DNA from: Pleurodeles waltl
Lineage: Eukaryota; Chordata; Amphibia; Caudata; Salamandridae
DNA: 64,000 bases
Reading direction: 5' to 3'
Assembly: GCF_031143425.1 (NCBI RefSeq)
Contig: NC_090439.1
Span: forward strand, 638,973,465 to 639,037,464
Each line of letters starts with the position of its first letter. Within the stretch, counting starts at the first letter, position 1. Of this stretch, positions 1 through 13,167 are shown piece by piece. The translations under genes and the position numbers were made by a program. The notes beneath the pieces were generated by a model. It was not told the DNA's origin, did not search any database, and saw only the letters and a program-made list of their open reading frames with translations.

Positions 1-1332
1 ATTTCCTCAATGTCCAAGTTTTCATTAAATAAAGATGATACTATAACTTGTCTTTTTTGCTCCCAGTAGCTCATATTAGTGCACAGTTGTACAATCCAGA
101 CAAATAAACCACAAAGTTACCGTCGTCTAAGGGCTGAAGTCACTAAAGACACCTTCTCCTAGAAAAAAAAGATTCAACAGTGGTTACATTTTCTGAGGAT
201 CTTCAATTATGGCGTGTCAGAAAAAGGTTTGGCAAGGAAAAGCAACATTGTAGCTGCTTGCTAGGGTCGAGCAGTACCAGGGAGATAATCCAGTCAAGGG
301 AGTCCTCTGACTCTTCACTGGGGTGGCACTCAACCAGATGTCATAGACCGTCTTACCACTAAACTGTTGTCAGTAATACTTTCCAGCTGGATACCTTCCT
401 CGCTGGGAGCGTGCAGAGAAACTTGTTCCAAAGTACATCCCAGCCTGCCTCAAGAGGTCTGCTCCCCACCTCACGATGATGATGCCAACGACAGCTTGCT
501 CTCCATCAATAATTCAAGTAAATCCCCAAATTCTGTATGGAAGAGAGACGCAGCACACCAATTTATGACACACCAGTTTTTTTGTTCGTCAGAACAGAAC
601 GTGTTTTAGCTATCCTGAAACCATTGTCAAGTTAAGGTTGTGTGCCCCACAGACAGGAAAATAAACACTTTAGTTAATAGACGTGGATGATATACTAGCA
701 ACATGATGATATTGTTCCTGTAACATAAACACAATAGTGCAAAGTCAAAATGCAAATTACATAGAAGATTGACAACAGGTTGTAAACAATAATCTTATAT
801 TTGAACGCCTAGCAACTTATAGATATAGAGGAGACACAAACAGTCGTATCATGAAGGTAGTGTGTCACAGCACAGAAAAACTTAAATGGACCTGTTACAG
901 ATATCCAAACAGAGCCTCCATTTAAATGTCATATCTGTGGCAATGTAATTATTCATGTTTTCAATTTTTCAAATAGTAAATCAACAACAAAATAATAAAT
1001 GTGAAATTTAGTATGTACAATTAATGGAAGAAAGCTTGTCTTCTAACATGTGCGACAATGCATAGACATAAAGACAGTACTCCTCCCATAGTATTTCATT
1101 ATGGGTCATCAATATAAAAGGCATACGCTCCGAGTTTCAATGTTATATCTCAATCATATCTATGGAAATGCACTGTGAGTAGCATAGTTCCTGCATAAGT
1201 AAATTATCAAAGCAATCAAAACATACCACAATAATTGCTATTTCATTCAACATAATTCATTTCTTCAGGCAGAGCTTAACTTGTAATCTGTGCATATTAT
1301 AATAATCTCTTGACCAAATACTAGAACACTAT
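1..1332. other. Intergenic, nothing recognised
   Basis: I see no gene, RNA or recognisable transposon here. The two short open frames near 180-610 have no familiar motif and look like chance. Composition is AT-rich with no tandem repeat. It may be old, unrecognisable repeat DNA. Confidence 0.5.
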
Positions 1333-1964
1333 GGCCCTCATTCCGAGCCTGGCGGGCGGCGGAGGCCGCCCGCCAGGCTTCCCCCCTCCGAAATACCGCT
1401 CCGCGGTCGTAAGACCGCGGAGGGTATTCCGAGTTTTCTCCTGGGCTGGCGGGCGGTCTTCACAAGACCGCCCGCCAGCCCAGGGGAAAACTCCCTTCCC
1501 ACGATGACGCCGGCTCGTAATAGAGCCGGCGGAGTGGGAAGGTGCGACGGGTGCAGTTGCACCCGTCGCGTATTTCAGTGTCTGCTTTGCAGACACTGAA
1601 ATACTTTTAGGGGCCCTCTTACGGGGGCCCCTGCCGTGCCCATGCCATAGGCATGGGCACGGCAGGGGCCCCCAGGGGCCCCGCGACTCCCCCTCCCGCC
1701 ATCCGGTTCCCGGCGGGAGAACCGCCAGGAACTGGATGGCGGGAGGGGGAGTCGGAATCCCCATGCCGGCGCAGCATGCTGCGCCGGCTTGGAGGATTCC
1801 TTTGGGGCAGCGGGAAACCGGCGGGAGACCGCCGGTTTCCCTTCTCTGACCGCGGCTGAGCCGCCGCGGTCAGAATGCCCCGCGGGGCACCGCCGGCCTG
1901 TCGGCGGTGCCACCGCGTCCCACGGCCCTGGCGGACTTGTTCCGCCAGGGTCGTAATGACCCCC
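1333..1964. mobile_element. Hairpin-chain MITE, Harbinger-type ends
   Basis: A 632-bp GC-rich element in AT-rich DNA, flanked on both sides by the trinucleotide TAT (1330-1332, 1965-1967), which I read as the target duplication. The right end reads GGGGGTCATTACGACC when complemented, and the left end GGCCCTCATTCCGAGCC. These match the ends of the Harbinger transposon at 17422-26347. Nearly the whole interior is consecutive perfect or near-perfect palindromes, for example at 1347-1378, 1401-1420, 1440-1483, 1509-1530, 1544-1569, 1633-1663, 1764-1785 and 1926-1950. It has no coding capacity; the open frames across it are by-products of GC-rich palindromes. It is related to the copy at 39737-40208, sharing the 1544-1602 segment almost exactly. 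Mobilisation by a Harbinger transposase is inferred. Confidence 0.8.
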
Positions 1965-2231
1965 TATATGTTAAGTAACCCCAAATCAAAATGGGATACC
2001 TCTAGCGGCTTCAGCAGCAATATAGTCAAATGATAATCAAAACCTTAATGGCCCAATCGTTTCTAATCATAAAATATTTATCATTCAATACTAGAGACAT
2101 CAAATTATTGCTATTATTGTTGACACACACCTTTTAGCATTTATATCTGCCTGAGATATATATATATATTTCCTCGGCGTGCGGACGCAACTTCACAGCG
2201 GTCCTGACTGGGCTCCAGGTCGCCCAAATTT

Positions 2232-2568
2232 AATTATAACATACATACTCTTCCAGTGTGAAGAGGAACAGGACACCTCCGTAAAATGGAAAATCCAATT
2301 TAATTAAGCAAACACAAACTCCAACGCGTTTCGGCTAAAAGCCTTTGTCACGAATAGAGTATTGTCACGGCAACTCATTCAAATAACCCCACACAATAAC
2401 ATAAAAAATGGACCAACTTGAATTCATATTTATTTTACTCGTATCCGTGGCGGCCATCTTTAAATGTCACATTTTGTATATATACATGATACATGCACCA
2501 ATGCAATTAACAAATCAAGATTACCATAATCAAATATAATCATACTCTGTTTATAAATTATCTATTAG
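2232..2568 (-). repeat. PLE-1 terminal repeat, left arm
   Basis: Reverse-complement counterpart of 6531-6858. Shared landmarks are the CTTCCAGTGTGAAGAG block, the CGGAGGTGTCC complement, the AACGCGTTTCGGC block and the GTGGCGGCCATCTTTAAA block. Identity is high by eye with scattered substitutions and short indels. Confidence 0.8.
2318..2357 (-). ncRNA. Hammerhead-like motif in PLE-1 left arm (degenerate)
   Basis: On the minus strand, GTGACAAAGGC, a TTTT loop and GCCGAAACGCGTTGG. The GGC/GCC pair followed by GAAAC fits helix II plus the conserved GAAA of a hammerhead. The first core strand reads GUGACAAA where CUGANGA is expected, so activity is doubtful. PLEs are known to carry hammerheads in their terminal repeats; the assignment here rests on that context. 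Confidence 0.35.
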
Positions 2569-2859
2569 GCTGCATTGCTTATTCTATAAATTAAAGTCCA
2601 CTTAATTACTCAATAACTGTTTCTATAATTTCATTACATTCATACACAGCACCAATAGAAACTTTTAGCCCAAGTGGGCAGAGACAATTGCACGGAGAAC
2701 ATATTCTATGTAATTTATGAATGATCTTCATCTCATTTTTATTTTTATTTAATTCACCCCGCCATTATATATATTTTAGTCCTGATCCTAATAATCTAAA
2801 AATTATGTATTAACCCAAAAACAACACCCTAATGTGTATGACATTATATAATCCAACAA

Positions 2860-5800
2860 TTAACCCAAATGGATGCTCAATTCTTCACTTGTGTTCAACC
2901 CCACGGGGTCCAGCGTCTCAAAATCTATAATATATCTTGATTTCATGATTCTCAATAATCGCTCTCTGTTGCCACCCCGTTTGTTAGATTTTACCTGGTC
3001 AATAACCAAAAACTTTAACAAGTTTTCATTACATGAGTGATGACTAAAGAAGTGTCTTGCCACTGGATAGCTTTTGTCACAATTCTTAATTGCTCGCCTG
3101 TATTCCAAAACTCGTTTCTTTGCACTATGAATTGTGCTCCCTACATATAATTTATCACAGGGGCATATGAGGCAGTACACACAGTATGTCGTCCCACAAT
3201 CATAACTACCTTTAATGACAAACTCTTCATCTCTCCCTGGTACTCTCACTTTCTTAAAGTTATTGCTTGCCCTACAGGTTTTGCATTTCATACAGCAAAA
3301 TAATCCCCTTACTGTATTGCTCTTACTAATACTTTCACATGTTATATCATTACAACACAAATCATCCCTAAGGGATCTACTTCTCTTAAATGTTATCTGA
3401 GGTCTCTCATTATTACAGTCGTTCAGAATTGGGTCCGTTTGTAGAATGTGCCAGCTCCTATTCAGAATAGTCTGTAATCTCTGTGATTGATTACTAAATG
3501 TCTTTACAAATCTAACTTTGTCTTCCTTCTTACTCTGATTGCTATTTGTCTGATAGAGGAGGTCCTCTCTGTTCAATTTCTCTACTTTCTGTTTAGCTTG
3601 TTCAATGATCTTAACTCCATAGCCTCTCTCTTTAAATCTCTCGCACATTACTTCACATTCTTGATAGAAGTCTGCCATACTGCCACAGTTCCTACGAGCT
3701 CTTAATAGTTCCCCATAGGGGATACTACGAATCAAACTGATTGGATGTGCGGTCCGAGCGTCGAGAACACTATTACCAGCTGTTTTCTTCCTATGTAGTC
3801 TAGGGATTAAGCCTTGATCAGGTGCCATAACTTCAACATCTAAAAATTCAACATTACTAGGGTGCATATGTTCCGTAAATCTCAAATTATATTCATTATC
3901 ATTTAAGTTTTGTACAAATTGCATTGCTGAAACTTCATCCCCCGTCCAAATCAAAAAGATGTTGTCAATAAAACAACACCATAAAATCACATTCCTGTCA
4001 AATTCAATCATAGTTTCCGATACTTGCTCCTCCCACCAGTCCATGAATAAATTTGCATAGCTGGGGGCAAAGCAAGTACCCATAGCTGTCCCCTGCACTT
4101 GTCTATACAACTGATCATCAAAGATAAACAAATTGTTCCTAAGACAAAACTTGATCCTGTCACATAACATTTCAAGGTGAAAGAACAATGATAATGATCT
4201 TGCTCTCATGAAATATCTGATAGCTTTCACCCGAAATCATGATCTATTTTTTTGTATACAAACTAGTAACATCCAAGGTTAATAATAGATAACCACCCTC
4301 TCACTGGATACCATCAATGATCTTTAAAAAATGTGCTGTATCCTTTAAATATGAAGGTATTGTCTCAACAAATGGACGCAAAAAATAGTCAATATATTTA
4401 GATGTATTCTCTAAAAGGGAACCAATAGCAAAGACTATAGGTCTACCTTGAGTACTTGTTCTGTCTTTATGGATCTTGGGTAAAAGATATAATATTGGGA
4501 TTTTGGGATAATCACATTTAAAATATAGGAATTCTTCCCATTCTATTAGGCCTCTCTCCCTCCAATCAACCAACATACCATAATGTTCCTCATTCATCAG
4601 TCTAACATCTTCATAACCAACCTTTCTGTAACATTCACTGTTGTTCAATTGTCTTATCCCTTCAGCCACATATCTACTAACATCTTGTACCACTACATTG
4701 CCACCCTTATCAGATTGTCTGATGACAATGGTATGATCTTTTTCAAATCCTGAAGGGCTTTCCATTGGGATCCTGTTAAATTCATTCTTTTCCTTTTTAT
4801 CTCATCTCTCACATTATACCATCTTTTTCAATTGTTTTGTAATCTCTTGTTCAAATGCATCTAAAGCATCACACTGAATTGTCGGTAAAAATGTGGATTT
4901 TGGTTTAAACTTACTCACACATGTACCATCTAAAGAGATACCCAATCCATCCAGATTTAAAATTGAATCCTCATGGGCAGTTGTACCATCACACAGATCT
5001 GTAAGTGTATGTAAAACCTCTATATCAGAGATACACCGATTACTATGCTCTCGTCTTTCTACAGTTGTCTCCTTATTCTTTACGTTAGTCTGATACCATT
5101 TTCTTAATTTCAATTTCCTAATAAACTTAAAGGTATCTATCCTGGTTTGCGCATAGTTAAACCCACCTGTTGGCCAAAAGGAAAGACCCAAAGAGAAGAG
5201 GCTCTCTTCCACCTCAGACAGCACTCTACTAGAGAGATTGATAACATTCATAACATTTATTTTCGGGCACAAGTTACCACCCCCAAAGATCTTGTATCTT
5301 CTTCTACATCTCCTCTTCTTTGCCTGTCTGTTCCTCTTTTTCTTCCTCTGGGTCCACTCCCTCTGCAGATGAGATTCCTTGTACTGATCTGTCCGTCCCT
5401 GATTTAAAAGTTGAAATTGTTCTAAAAAATTAGATCTTTCAATTCCCTTATCAAGTATTAAACCTTTAGACAATTCTGTTTCGGGTACATCAGAAAGATT
5501 ACTGTCTGAGACATCACTTTCCACTTGCTCCTCCACTGGCACAGAAGTTGTTTCCAAATCCTTTAAACTTAATTCAGACACTTCGTGATTATACATATGA
5601 TCATATTTACGTTGGAAAGTCAAAATACGGCCTGTTTCATAATCCTTGAAATCTCGTATAAATTTTCTCTGCTTTTTATTAGTAATCTCTTCCTCCAGTT
5701 TAAGTAGTTTCTTCTCCAAATTCTTCATAAATTCATCCAATGTCTCCTGTGTGTTAATCATCAGCAGCTCCAACCGAACTTTTTCAATTTCATCTAGGAT

Positions 5801-6158
5801 TTTGCTCCTATCTTTGACTGCATATTTAGTTAATATTCACATCATATTCAATTAACTCTGTTTGGAGTAATCTGCCCATTCTTCCAACATTTCAGGATCA
5901 GGATCTTCATAGGTTGGTATAATATAGATTCTCAACCCTCTAAGAACCTGCTCAACATCAATATACCTTTGCAGTGACTCAACTTCTCACCACTTAGATA
6001 GTTCTTTTCTATGTAATTTCTCCAAGTTATCATATAAAGTTTGTAGTCTTACTTCCACTCCAATGTTTCCACGACCAGATTGGGTGGACTGCCCACCATC
6101 CATTTGGGAAAAAAATAACTTCTTAGATTTCTCTTTGCGTCTGGCTTCCCAAGCCATA
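2860..6158 (-). pseudogene. PLE-1 reverse transcriptase / GIY-YIG endonuclease, degenerate
   Basis: The frame opens near 6158 (MAWEARRKEK) and is read on the minus strand in pieces. The N-terminal charged, coiled-coil-like region is at 5773-4814. The SDKGGNVVVQD and LLPKIHKD blocks are at 4765-4301. The motif-A remnant LDVTSLYT is at about 4260. GTAMGTCFAPSYANLFM and the catalytic-box remnant FIDN (usually YIDD) follow within 4230-3950. A Cys-rich segment CCMKCKTC is near 3290, then a GIY-YIG-type nuclease with YCVYCLICPC and LYVGST near 3190-3130, ending at a stop at 2860. The last 456 codons are open. Stops near 5990, 5840 and 4310 and a shift near 4250 break it. The second catalytic Asp of the reverse transcriptase is Asn, so even the intact part should be inactive. 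Confidence 0.85.
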
Positions 6159-6530
6159 ATTGCTATATTAAACTTGATTTCTTGTTAATATGTTACAACA
6201 GTATACCAATTGTCGAATACGGATGTGGATAAAAAAGGAAAAAAAAAATGTCTTCAATTTTTATTTATTATCCACTCTGTTCTGTAAGTCATTGTAATAG
6301 AGGGTGCAATTGCCTTCAATCACAGGGCACAACAGGTGTACATAAGTTACTTCATATTAAAGCCCAATGTCAAAAATAGATTTGGGCAACTATATTCACT
6401 CCCTTATAACACCTGCTCTCTCCAACGAGCCCCGTGTAAGCCGTCTTATAAATACAGGCCCGGTATGTCTCTGTACGTGCGGGTCAGTTCGCCATATACG
6501 CTAGCAGAATTGTATTAGCATTTCGCCCGT

Positions 6531-6858
6531 GAGTCATAAATAGAGTATGATTATATTTGATTATGGTAATCTTGATTTGTTAACTGCATTGGTGCATGTA
6601 TCATGTATATATACAAAATTTGACATTTAAAGATGGCCGCCACGGATACGAGTGAAATAATGTATGAATTCAAGTTGGTCTGTTTTTTATGTTATTGTTT
6701 GGGGTTATTTGAATGAGTTGCCATGACAATACTCTATCCGTGACAAAGGCTTTTTGCCGAAACGCGTCGTTTTGCTTAATTAAATGGATTTTCCATTTTA
6801 CGGAGGTGTCCTGTTTCTCTTCACACTGGAACAGTATATATGTTATAATACATATATA
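6531..6858 (+). repeat. PLE-1 terminal repeat, right arm (inverted)
   Basis: Inverted copy of 2232-2568, separated from it by the 4-kb polyprotein region. It carries the same hammerhead-like block in the opposite strand sense. Confidence 0.8.
6735..6772 (+). ncRNA. Hammerhead-like motif in PLE-1 right arm (degenerate)
   Basis: Plus-strand counterpart of the motif in the left arm: CCGTGACAAAGGC, TTTTT loop, GCCGAAACGCGTCG. Helix II and GAAA are preserved, but the CUGANGA strand is altered in the same way as in the other arm. That suggests the change was already in the parent element. Confidence 0.35.
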
Positions 6859-9800
6859 CATATAAAATAAGACAATAAGACATATAGCAAAACATCTATC
6901 CTATTTCCTTTTAAAGCCAGCACCCAACTAATTAGAATATTATAAATCCTTTAAAATGCAAAAAGAAAACTTTTAATGAAAACCTTCATTAAGTAAACTC
7001 TGAAAAATAATATATATATACATGTATTTCTTAAAAAATAATGTTCTAATTGAAATAATACTAGAAAAATATTTTAATGTAACCATTTTATTTATCATAA
7101 ACACAAACTGCACATAGAATAACTTAACCTAAACAAACAATTCAATAAATAATAACTAAATGGGAACAAATTTAGAAAAAAAAATATATACATGTACAAC
7201 TTAAATTTAATAAAGTAATTCAAGTAGAGCATTATATAAAACATAAAACATTATTTTCATCTACATATAAATGTTTATATTTTAACATTAAAAAATAAAA
7301 CTAATAAATTACATTGTAAATACATTTTACAAAAAAATATTATTTACATAGATACTGACCCCAAATTTTTTCCCCTATAAACCTAGCATCCCTCTACTAA
7401 AATGTTATTAAAAATATATTTTTTAATTAATAGGAAATACATTTCAAAACTAAATACAATAAACATTACAATTACTTTTTACTACAAATATACAAATCAA
7501 ACAAATGTAACTTTAAATACATAATGAATTTCAAAGCTATTTGTTAAAAATACTGTAAAAAACATTATATACGGCGATATTTTAGTAACATATATATTTT
7601 ATAACAATATTAGAAACAACACTACAAACAATATACTTACCATCAATATTTATGTCCACAATATTTTTGACACTAGATATTTTTGCAACAATGTTTTTGC
7701 ATCACAAGAAGTTTTTTTCTGACATTCTGTCCAAACAATTAATCGTATATGTGGACTGACCAGTTCAGGAAGCAATTAGTTACCTTCTGGTTAGACAGCA
7801 TGCCAATGAGGGAATCTATTGACATCCAATATGCACAATGCAAGATGGTATTTAAATTTGTTTTAGGAGCTTCTTCTTGTGTGTTTAAAGAATAATATCT
7901 TTTTCAGAGCTAAACAAGTGCTGGTATGCTAAACAATGCTTGTCTCATTTCAAGTTGCAGTATTTCTGACATTTTCATCTTGGGCGAAGGTGGACTCTAC
8001 TCCTTTTTCTGAACTACTATGTAAACTTGGTAATCAACCCTACCAAACCGAGTTGCTGCCTGTCTTGAACCAAAACAAAAAGGGCATATGAAAGGGTTTT
8101 TCAGTGTTATATTTCTTTCTTGGTGCATCAGTCAAAAGAGCTGCATTTCTCATTGAATACCTGGATGGGTTTCCTGCAGCATATTTGGATAAAAGAAAAC
8201 TTGGCATCATCCACTAGGCACCACTTCTTGGCACTTACCTTTGCCTGTAAACGTACAAATGTTCTTGACCATTTGCATGCCTTTCTCTTTGGGAAAGCCT
8301 TAAGTGACTGAGAAAGGTTGGAGGGGGAAACACCAGATAAGAGGTGCCCCATAGACCTGGGAAAGCTTGAGAGGATTCTGGGGCTTCTCCCCATGCTGTG
8401 CATTTCTAACTATATGACTGTGCTGTTTGCAGCAGCCTTCTCACTCACATTTTATGGGGCATTCTGAATCTTGGAACCCGCAGCAGCAACCACAAAGGGC
8501 ATTCATGGGGGTTTGCTGCTGGAGCACATATATTGGCTTGTGGAGTATCTTGTAATTATGTTACCCAGCCTGAAGACTGACTAGTCAAGCAAGAGTGAGC
8601 GATTGTTCCTTAGACAGGTAGGAGGGATGTTAGGGTGTTCAGTCACCAACCAGAGATACTTCTTGATTTTGCTGCCTAACACTGCATCCACCTTTTTATT
8701 AATTCATGGAACAGATATCCTGTTCAAAGGTATCATTTTGGTAAAGTGATTGCCAGGGCACACCAGACAGCAGGAATAGACAAATGTGATTGCAGCTCCC
8801 ATTCTTTCAGGATAGGTGCTGCCACATCAGCACCAGTGGTTGGCCTCAATGCCGAGACAGTCAACAGGATAGGGAGATGAAAGCCCAACTACTACAAATG
8901 TTGTGTCTGCCTCAGAATTGCCTAAGGCCTGTCTAGGATCAGCCAGGTGGGGTATTAATAGTATCTATTTCCTTCCTTGGCTGTTTTCATTAGGTCACAT
9001 GGCTCCAGCCAGTGTGTGGATCATTGGGTACTGGGTATTTGTGAGGAGAGTGGGGGCAGGATTTAAGCAGGGGTGCTTCTGCAGGCAAGCGGCAGAGGTG
9101 GGCTTGGAGATCTATTGGGCAGGTGTAGGTGGTCCACATTTGGCAGGTCTGAGCTGACTCACTGAAGAAGTGACAGGCAGGAGTCTGCAGCCACCTATAC
9201 TCATCATTCTTCACATCAGTGCTAACGACTTGGCACTCCTGGGGCGAAGAGGCCTCTGCAAGGCACTGATGATTCAGATGTTGTGGTTAGTAAAAATGTT
9301 CCCCCAGGCGATATTTGCATGGAGTAACATCATTACTCTCCAGGTGTGGAGAGTTGGTCCTCCATCCAGGGGCCTTAACAAATCAGTCAGGCATCTTTTA
9401 GTCATCTGAAGAGGTTATTAAAAATAACATTTTTAAAGTCAATCCCCCACAGTTGCCTTAAAGGTAATGCCTATTTTCACAGAGATGGCATTCATTTATT
9501 CACACAGCGAAACAAGCTATTTATTAAACCTTCCTTGCTTTTGCAGTGCACCAATTCTCACTCACTTTGGAACACCAACTAAGTGGGGTGCCCAGTCTGT
9601 CAGTTAACCTTCCGGTCCTGTGGTGAGGTAGAGTCAAGGCTGGCCACAAATCAGGTAGACGTCTTGGCATCAGGCAGCAAAAAGTCATATGAACTTTGGA
9701 TTGATATGGTTTTAAATCTTATCCTAAACCTAGACAGTGGTACTGCGGTGTTCAAGGTGGGGCCAGGGTGGGTGCTATAGCAATTGTCCCATGTCCTTAC

Positions 9801-10870
9801 GATCATCTCTGTCACTGTCCTGGGGATTTGGGGAGTTGATGCTTAAACCAGAGGGCCACAGTATGACCCAATTGACCAGGCGTATCTTCTGAAGAGTACC
9901 AAGGGGAATCTCTCTTTTTGAGATGGCTCTGGAATGGTTGGTTTAAGAGCTCAGTTTACACCTTGGTGCAGGATCCCTCGGAATGAGGGAGCAGGTAAGT
10001 TCGCCTTGTGAGAGATATCATCTAGGGGACCTGGAGGTTTACATGGGCACAAGTCAATTAACTGGTGCTGTAAGGGCCAGGGTAGTCATCAACCACAACT
10101 CAAAAGACCAGGTTAGGAGATTTGATATCTAGATTACTGTCAACATTGGAAGATGACACTTATGTAGGTAATAAGAAAATTGTTTTTACTGTCATCTTTA
10201 TGATATGTGTGAAAAAATACGGCCTGGGAATTGTAATGATATATTTTGATTGGTATCATCAATACTTGGCTTTTGGTCCTTCCTCATGTCAAGACTGGTA
10301 GGGGTACACACCTGTTACACTGTGGCCGAAAAACATCACACAAATACACGGACGAACACACAAATGCCTGCATGTAAGCTTGTTCTAAAGCATGTTAACT
10401 TTACACACAAACAGGCACACACACACGGGCATCTGTACATGTACTAACACACACTTGTACAAACGTGTATACCTCACAGACACACACACACCCACATGCA
10501 GTAAGCCTTTTTAATTTTTCAGTTTCTTTTTCCTTTCAAGCATTGATTGTTCAGAGTTGCTAATTAATACAATGCGTTTCCGAAAAGAAGTTGTGTGAAG
10601 TTCACAAAACATATCCAGGCATGGTCATGTGCTTAGTTTGAAAAATATGTTGTCAGGTTCACCCTTGGTTATATCACTGCCTTGAATTGCAAGGTGAAAC
10701 GGATTAAAAGATGAGTGTGTTATGACCCTTGTCACCTGGGTTCCGGATTGATTTTCTGCAACGTTGCCTGCATATTGTTGGTATGATGGGCTGAAGGATA
10801 AGGCCACTTCTGAGGTTGGATTTTCCACCTGCTGGATTAAACAGCCCAGTGGCACTTTGAGTTTGATTGA
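6859..10870. other. Intergenic: AT-rich then unassigned DNA
   Basis: 6859-7700 is very AT-rich with many short A/T runs and no coding potential. 7700-10870 has ordinary composition, and only short open frames with no recognisable domain (for example 8903-9157 and 9583-9780). I recognise no transposon protein or RNA gene in it. A CA-rich stretch lies at 10320-10500 and is listed separately. Confidence 0.5.
10320..10500. repeat. Degenerate (CA)n-rich tract
   Basis: Interrupted ACACAC and CACACA runs over about 180 bp, typical of a decayed dinucleotide microsatellite. No coding meaning. Confidence 0.6.
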
Positions 10871-12979
10871 TGGTTTCCCTTTATTCTGCTTTGCGACCTA
10901 CAGAAGGAGAACAATTGGTATCTAACTGAAAGAAACACTGGTTGCAAGTAAATTATTTTATAAATGGATTGTTGACCCCCTAAGTAACACTAACTGAAAA
11001 ACATATAAATGATAGATAAAACAAGAACTACTTTATTGAAGTAAGATGTGCACTAATAAGAAGTGGTGAAATAAAAACTATATTTCGGACAGATGCATTT
11101 GCATCAGAGAAAAGTAATGATCTTATTTAGTGTTTGGTGGACAACCCGCCATCCCACCAGAATGGTGGAAGTGTGTACTTCCACCATCCTGGCAGATATT
11201 CTTCCCCCTTATTTAGTTATCTCTGCCTACTTGACCAAGATCTTTATGACTTCATAGGAGTGTTGCATGGTATTACAAACACCACATTTGTGGCAGAGTA
11301 CCCAGTTCTTCATACTGTAAATAAGACCATAAGAGTACAAGAGTATCTTGACTTAATTTGTCATATTTGTTTACATGCTGAGTATGGGTACTTTGAGTCA
11401 GTGACTTCACCAATGTCTCATTTAAGACACTTGTGTAATGCCAAAGTATGGAAATCCTTTGTGACTTTTCTTGTGGTTGGTTTCCCACTGCAATATTTAT
11501 TTAATTTGTTCTACAAAATGTTTATATTTATCTATTTGGAAAAATATTTGATAGACTTCATTGTATCTCTATCTGTATTACTTTTTTGCTTTTCAAATTC
11601 AGGGAGCCTTTGTTCCTTCAGAAATAGGCGTGCCCTTGGTCCTTTGATACCTATGGGCTTCCCTTGTTTTTTACTAATATATGTTTCCATAGAACAAAAA
11701 AATTAAAATTCATCCCTGGATACCATAGACAAATGTCTACAGAAGACTTATTATTTATTATTGTTTGAATAAAAATCCCACACATTTATGTCCCCTAGTT
11801 GATGCAGCTTTTTCTGAATCCAATCAAATTCAGTAAACATCGGGGTGTGGTCACAGTGCCAAACATGGTGGCTGTTGTTTTCTGAGTTGCGCAGCTGCTG
11901 TTCTTCCATCCTCCATTACCAGAGGGTCCAGAAATGTCAATAGTTGGTGCAAGGGGCAGTGAGATCAGAGTTGTGGCCCAGAGCATCTGAGGGTGGCAGA
12001 TGGAGGGCTAGCCGACAAGGAGGCAGCGGCAATGCCTGATCTGCCATGCAGAGGGCTGTGTCCCAGTTCCTCCTCCTGCAGCTGTGCGAGCAGAGCTGCT
12101 TGCGGTTTGGGGCCCCAGTGAAAGTCTTGGTGGCAGCTGAGACCTTGGAGCTGGCTTGGTGGACAGGATGGCCTCCCACGGGAGCCAGGTGATAGCGAGC
12201 ATTGGCTCCATGGCTCCAGTTGGAAGATGGTACCAGGGGGCCCCCTAGGCTCAGAAAGGAATCATCTGTGAGCTCCACTCCCTGATCGAGATATGGAGTG
12301 GTGTTGGAAGTAGAGATCCCCAGGGGATCAAACAACAGGGCCTGTATGGCACAGTGGGAATAGGACAGGGAGCTTCCCCCAATAACTGGTGGATGCCAGG
12401 ATGATGGGCCGCAAGTGGGGGCCCCAAATGTGAGGGACCTAGGACTGCTGAGGGAGACATAGGGAGGCACAGTCAGGTGCCGACCCTGGATGCAATTTAG
12501 GCGGCTGTCCGTGGAACTCCCACAGTCCTCCAATGATGATTGTGTTGGGAGGAAACAGGGCACCTCAGACTTCTGAAACTTTGGGGGGGGGACCCCATAT
12601 GAGCAACACCAAGGGACCAAGGCAGCCTCCATGAGTGTGGGCATGAGCCCCAAGCTCTGAGCAAGAGGTCACCAAGAAGGGACATGGCGTAGTGATACCG
12701 GGAGGAAGGTGCAGCATATGCTGTTGGAGGAGTAGGAAAAGACACCCCGGCTTCAGAGAGGAGACAGTGTCACAGAGGACTGATGAAGTATGTGATCAGT
12801 TTTAACATTGAAGGGAGAGCTTGCCCCTGACTCCATGCTGCCCATCACAAGGGGCCAAGCAGTAGTCCAGGTGGCAAGTAAGTGCCCTCAACTGTGATGG
12901 GTGGAACATTCTGAACAGAGATGACAGGGTTGGTACCCTCGTACCCCAACCCAGAAAGGATGGAGTCCTATTTCAGAGA
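10871..12979. other. Unassigned; possible L1 5' region at the right end
   Basis: No convincing gene. The 190-codon plus-strand frame at 11134-11706 has no familiar domain and a low-complexity hydrophobic tail. From about 11800 the DNA becomes GC-richer and runs into the L1 ORF1 remnant, so 11800-12979 could be the L1 5'UTR. I have no direct signature for that. Confidence 0.35.
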
Positions 12980-13167
12980 TAGTTCCTCTGAATTGTGCCA
13001 CGTAGTAAGCTCTCAGCTGGGCACTGTCCTCCCTGTTTCTTACCTGCTTCAGATAACTGGGTCCCCACTGGGCCCATCATGGGGAGGGACAAACAGCTAG
13101 GGTCCCACCCCACTCAAGGCTGTGTAGATAAAAACACACTTCCCACGGAGCTGCTGGTGAGGATCCC

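Larger units (their letters stand above)
2232..6858 (-). mobile_element. PLE-1, Penelope-like retroelement with inverted terminal repeats
   Basis: A minus-strand Penelope-like element. A degenerate reverse transcriptase and GIY-YIG endonuclease polyprotein (6158 down to 2860) lies between two copies of a roughly 330-bp repeat in opposite orientation (2232-2568 and 6531-6858). Each arm contains the block GCCGAAACGCGT preceded by a GGCTTTT loop, which resembles the catalytic half of the hammerhead ribozymes known from PLE terminal repeats. The outer ends are AT-rich and I could not fix a target duplication. Several stops and shifts make it non-autonomous. Confidence 0.8.

Noticed and set aside
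1321..1913. Several 70-147-codon frames on the minus strand
   Set aside because: They fall inside the hairpin-chain element, where GC-rich palindromes lack stops on both strands.
11077..11112. Hammerhead-like tail on the minus strand (CTGATGC ... GTCCGAAATAT)
   Set aside because: The core Gly-Ala-type bases are altered (CUGAUGC), helix I cannot be closed, and no PLE repeat or protein is seen nearby.
11134..11706. 190-codon plus-strand open frame
   Set aside because: No domain; the hydrophobic tail is T-rich low complexity; composition matches the non-coding surroundings.
11937..12653. 238-codon minus-strand open frame
   Set aside because: No recognisable motif; it lies opposite the probable L1 5' region and overlaps other equally long frames.
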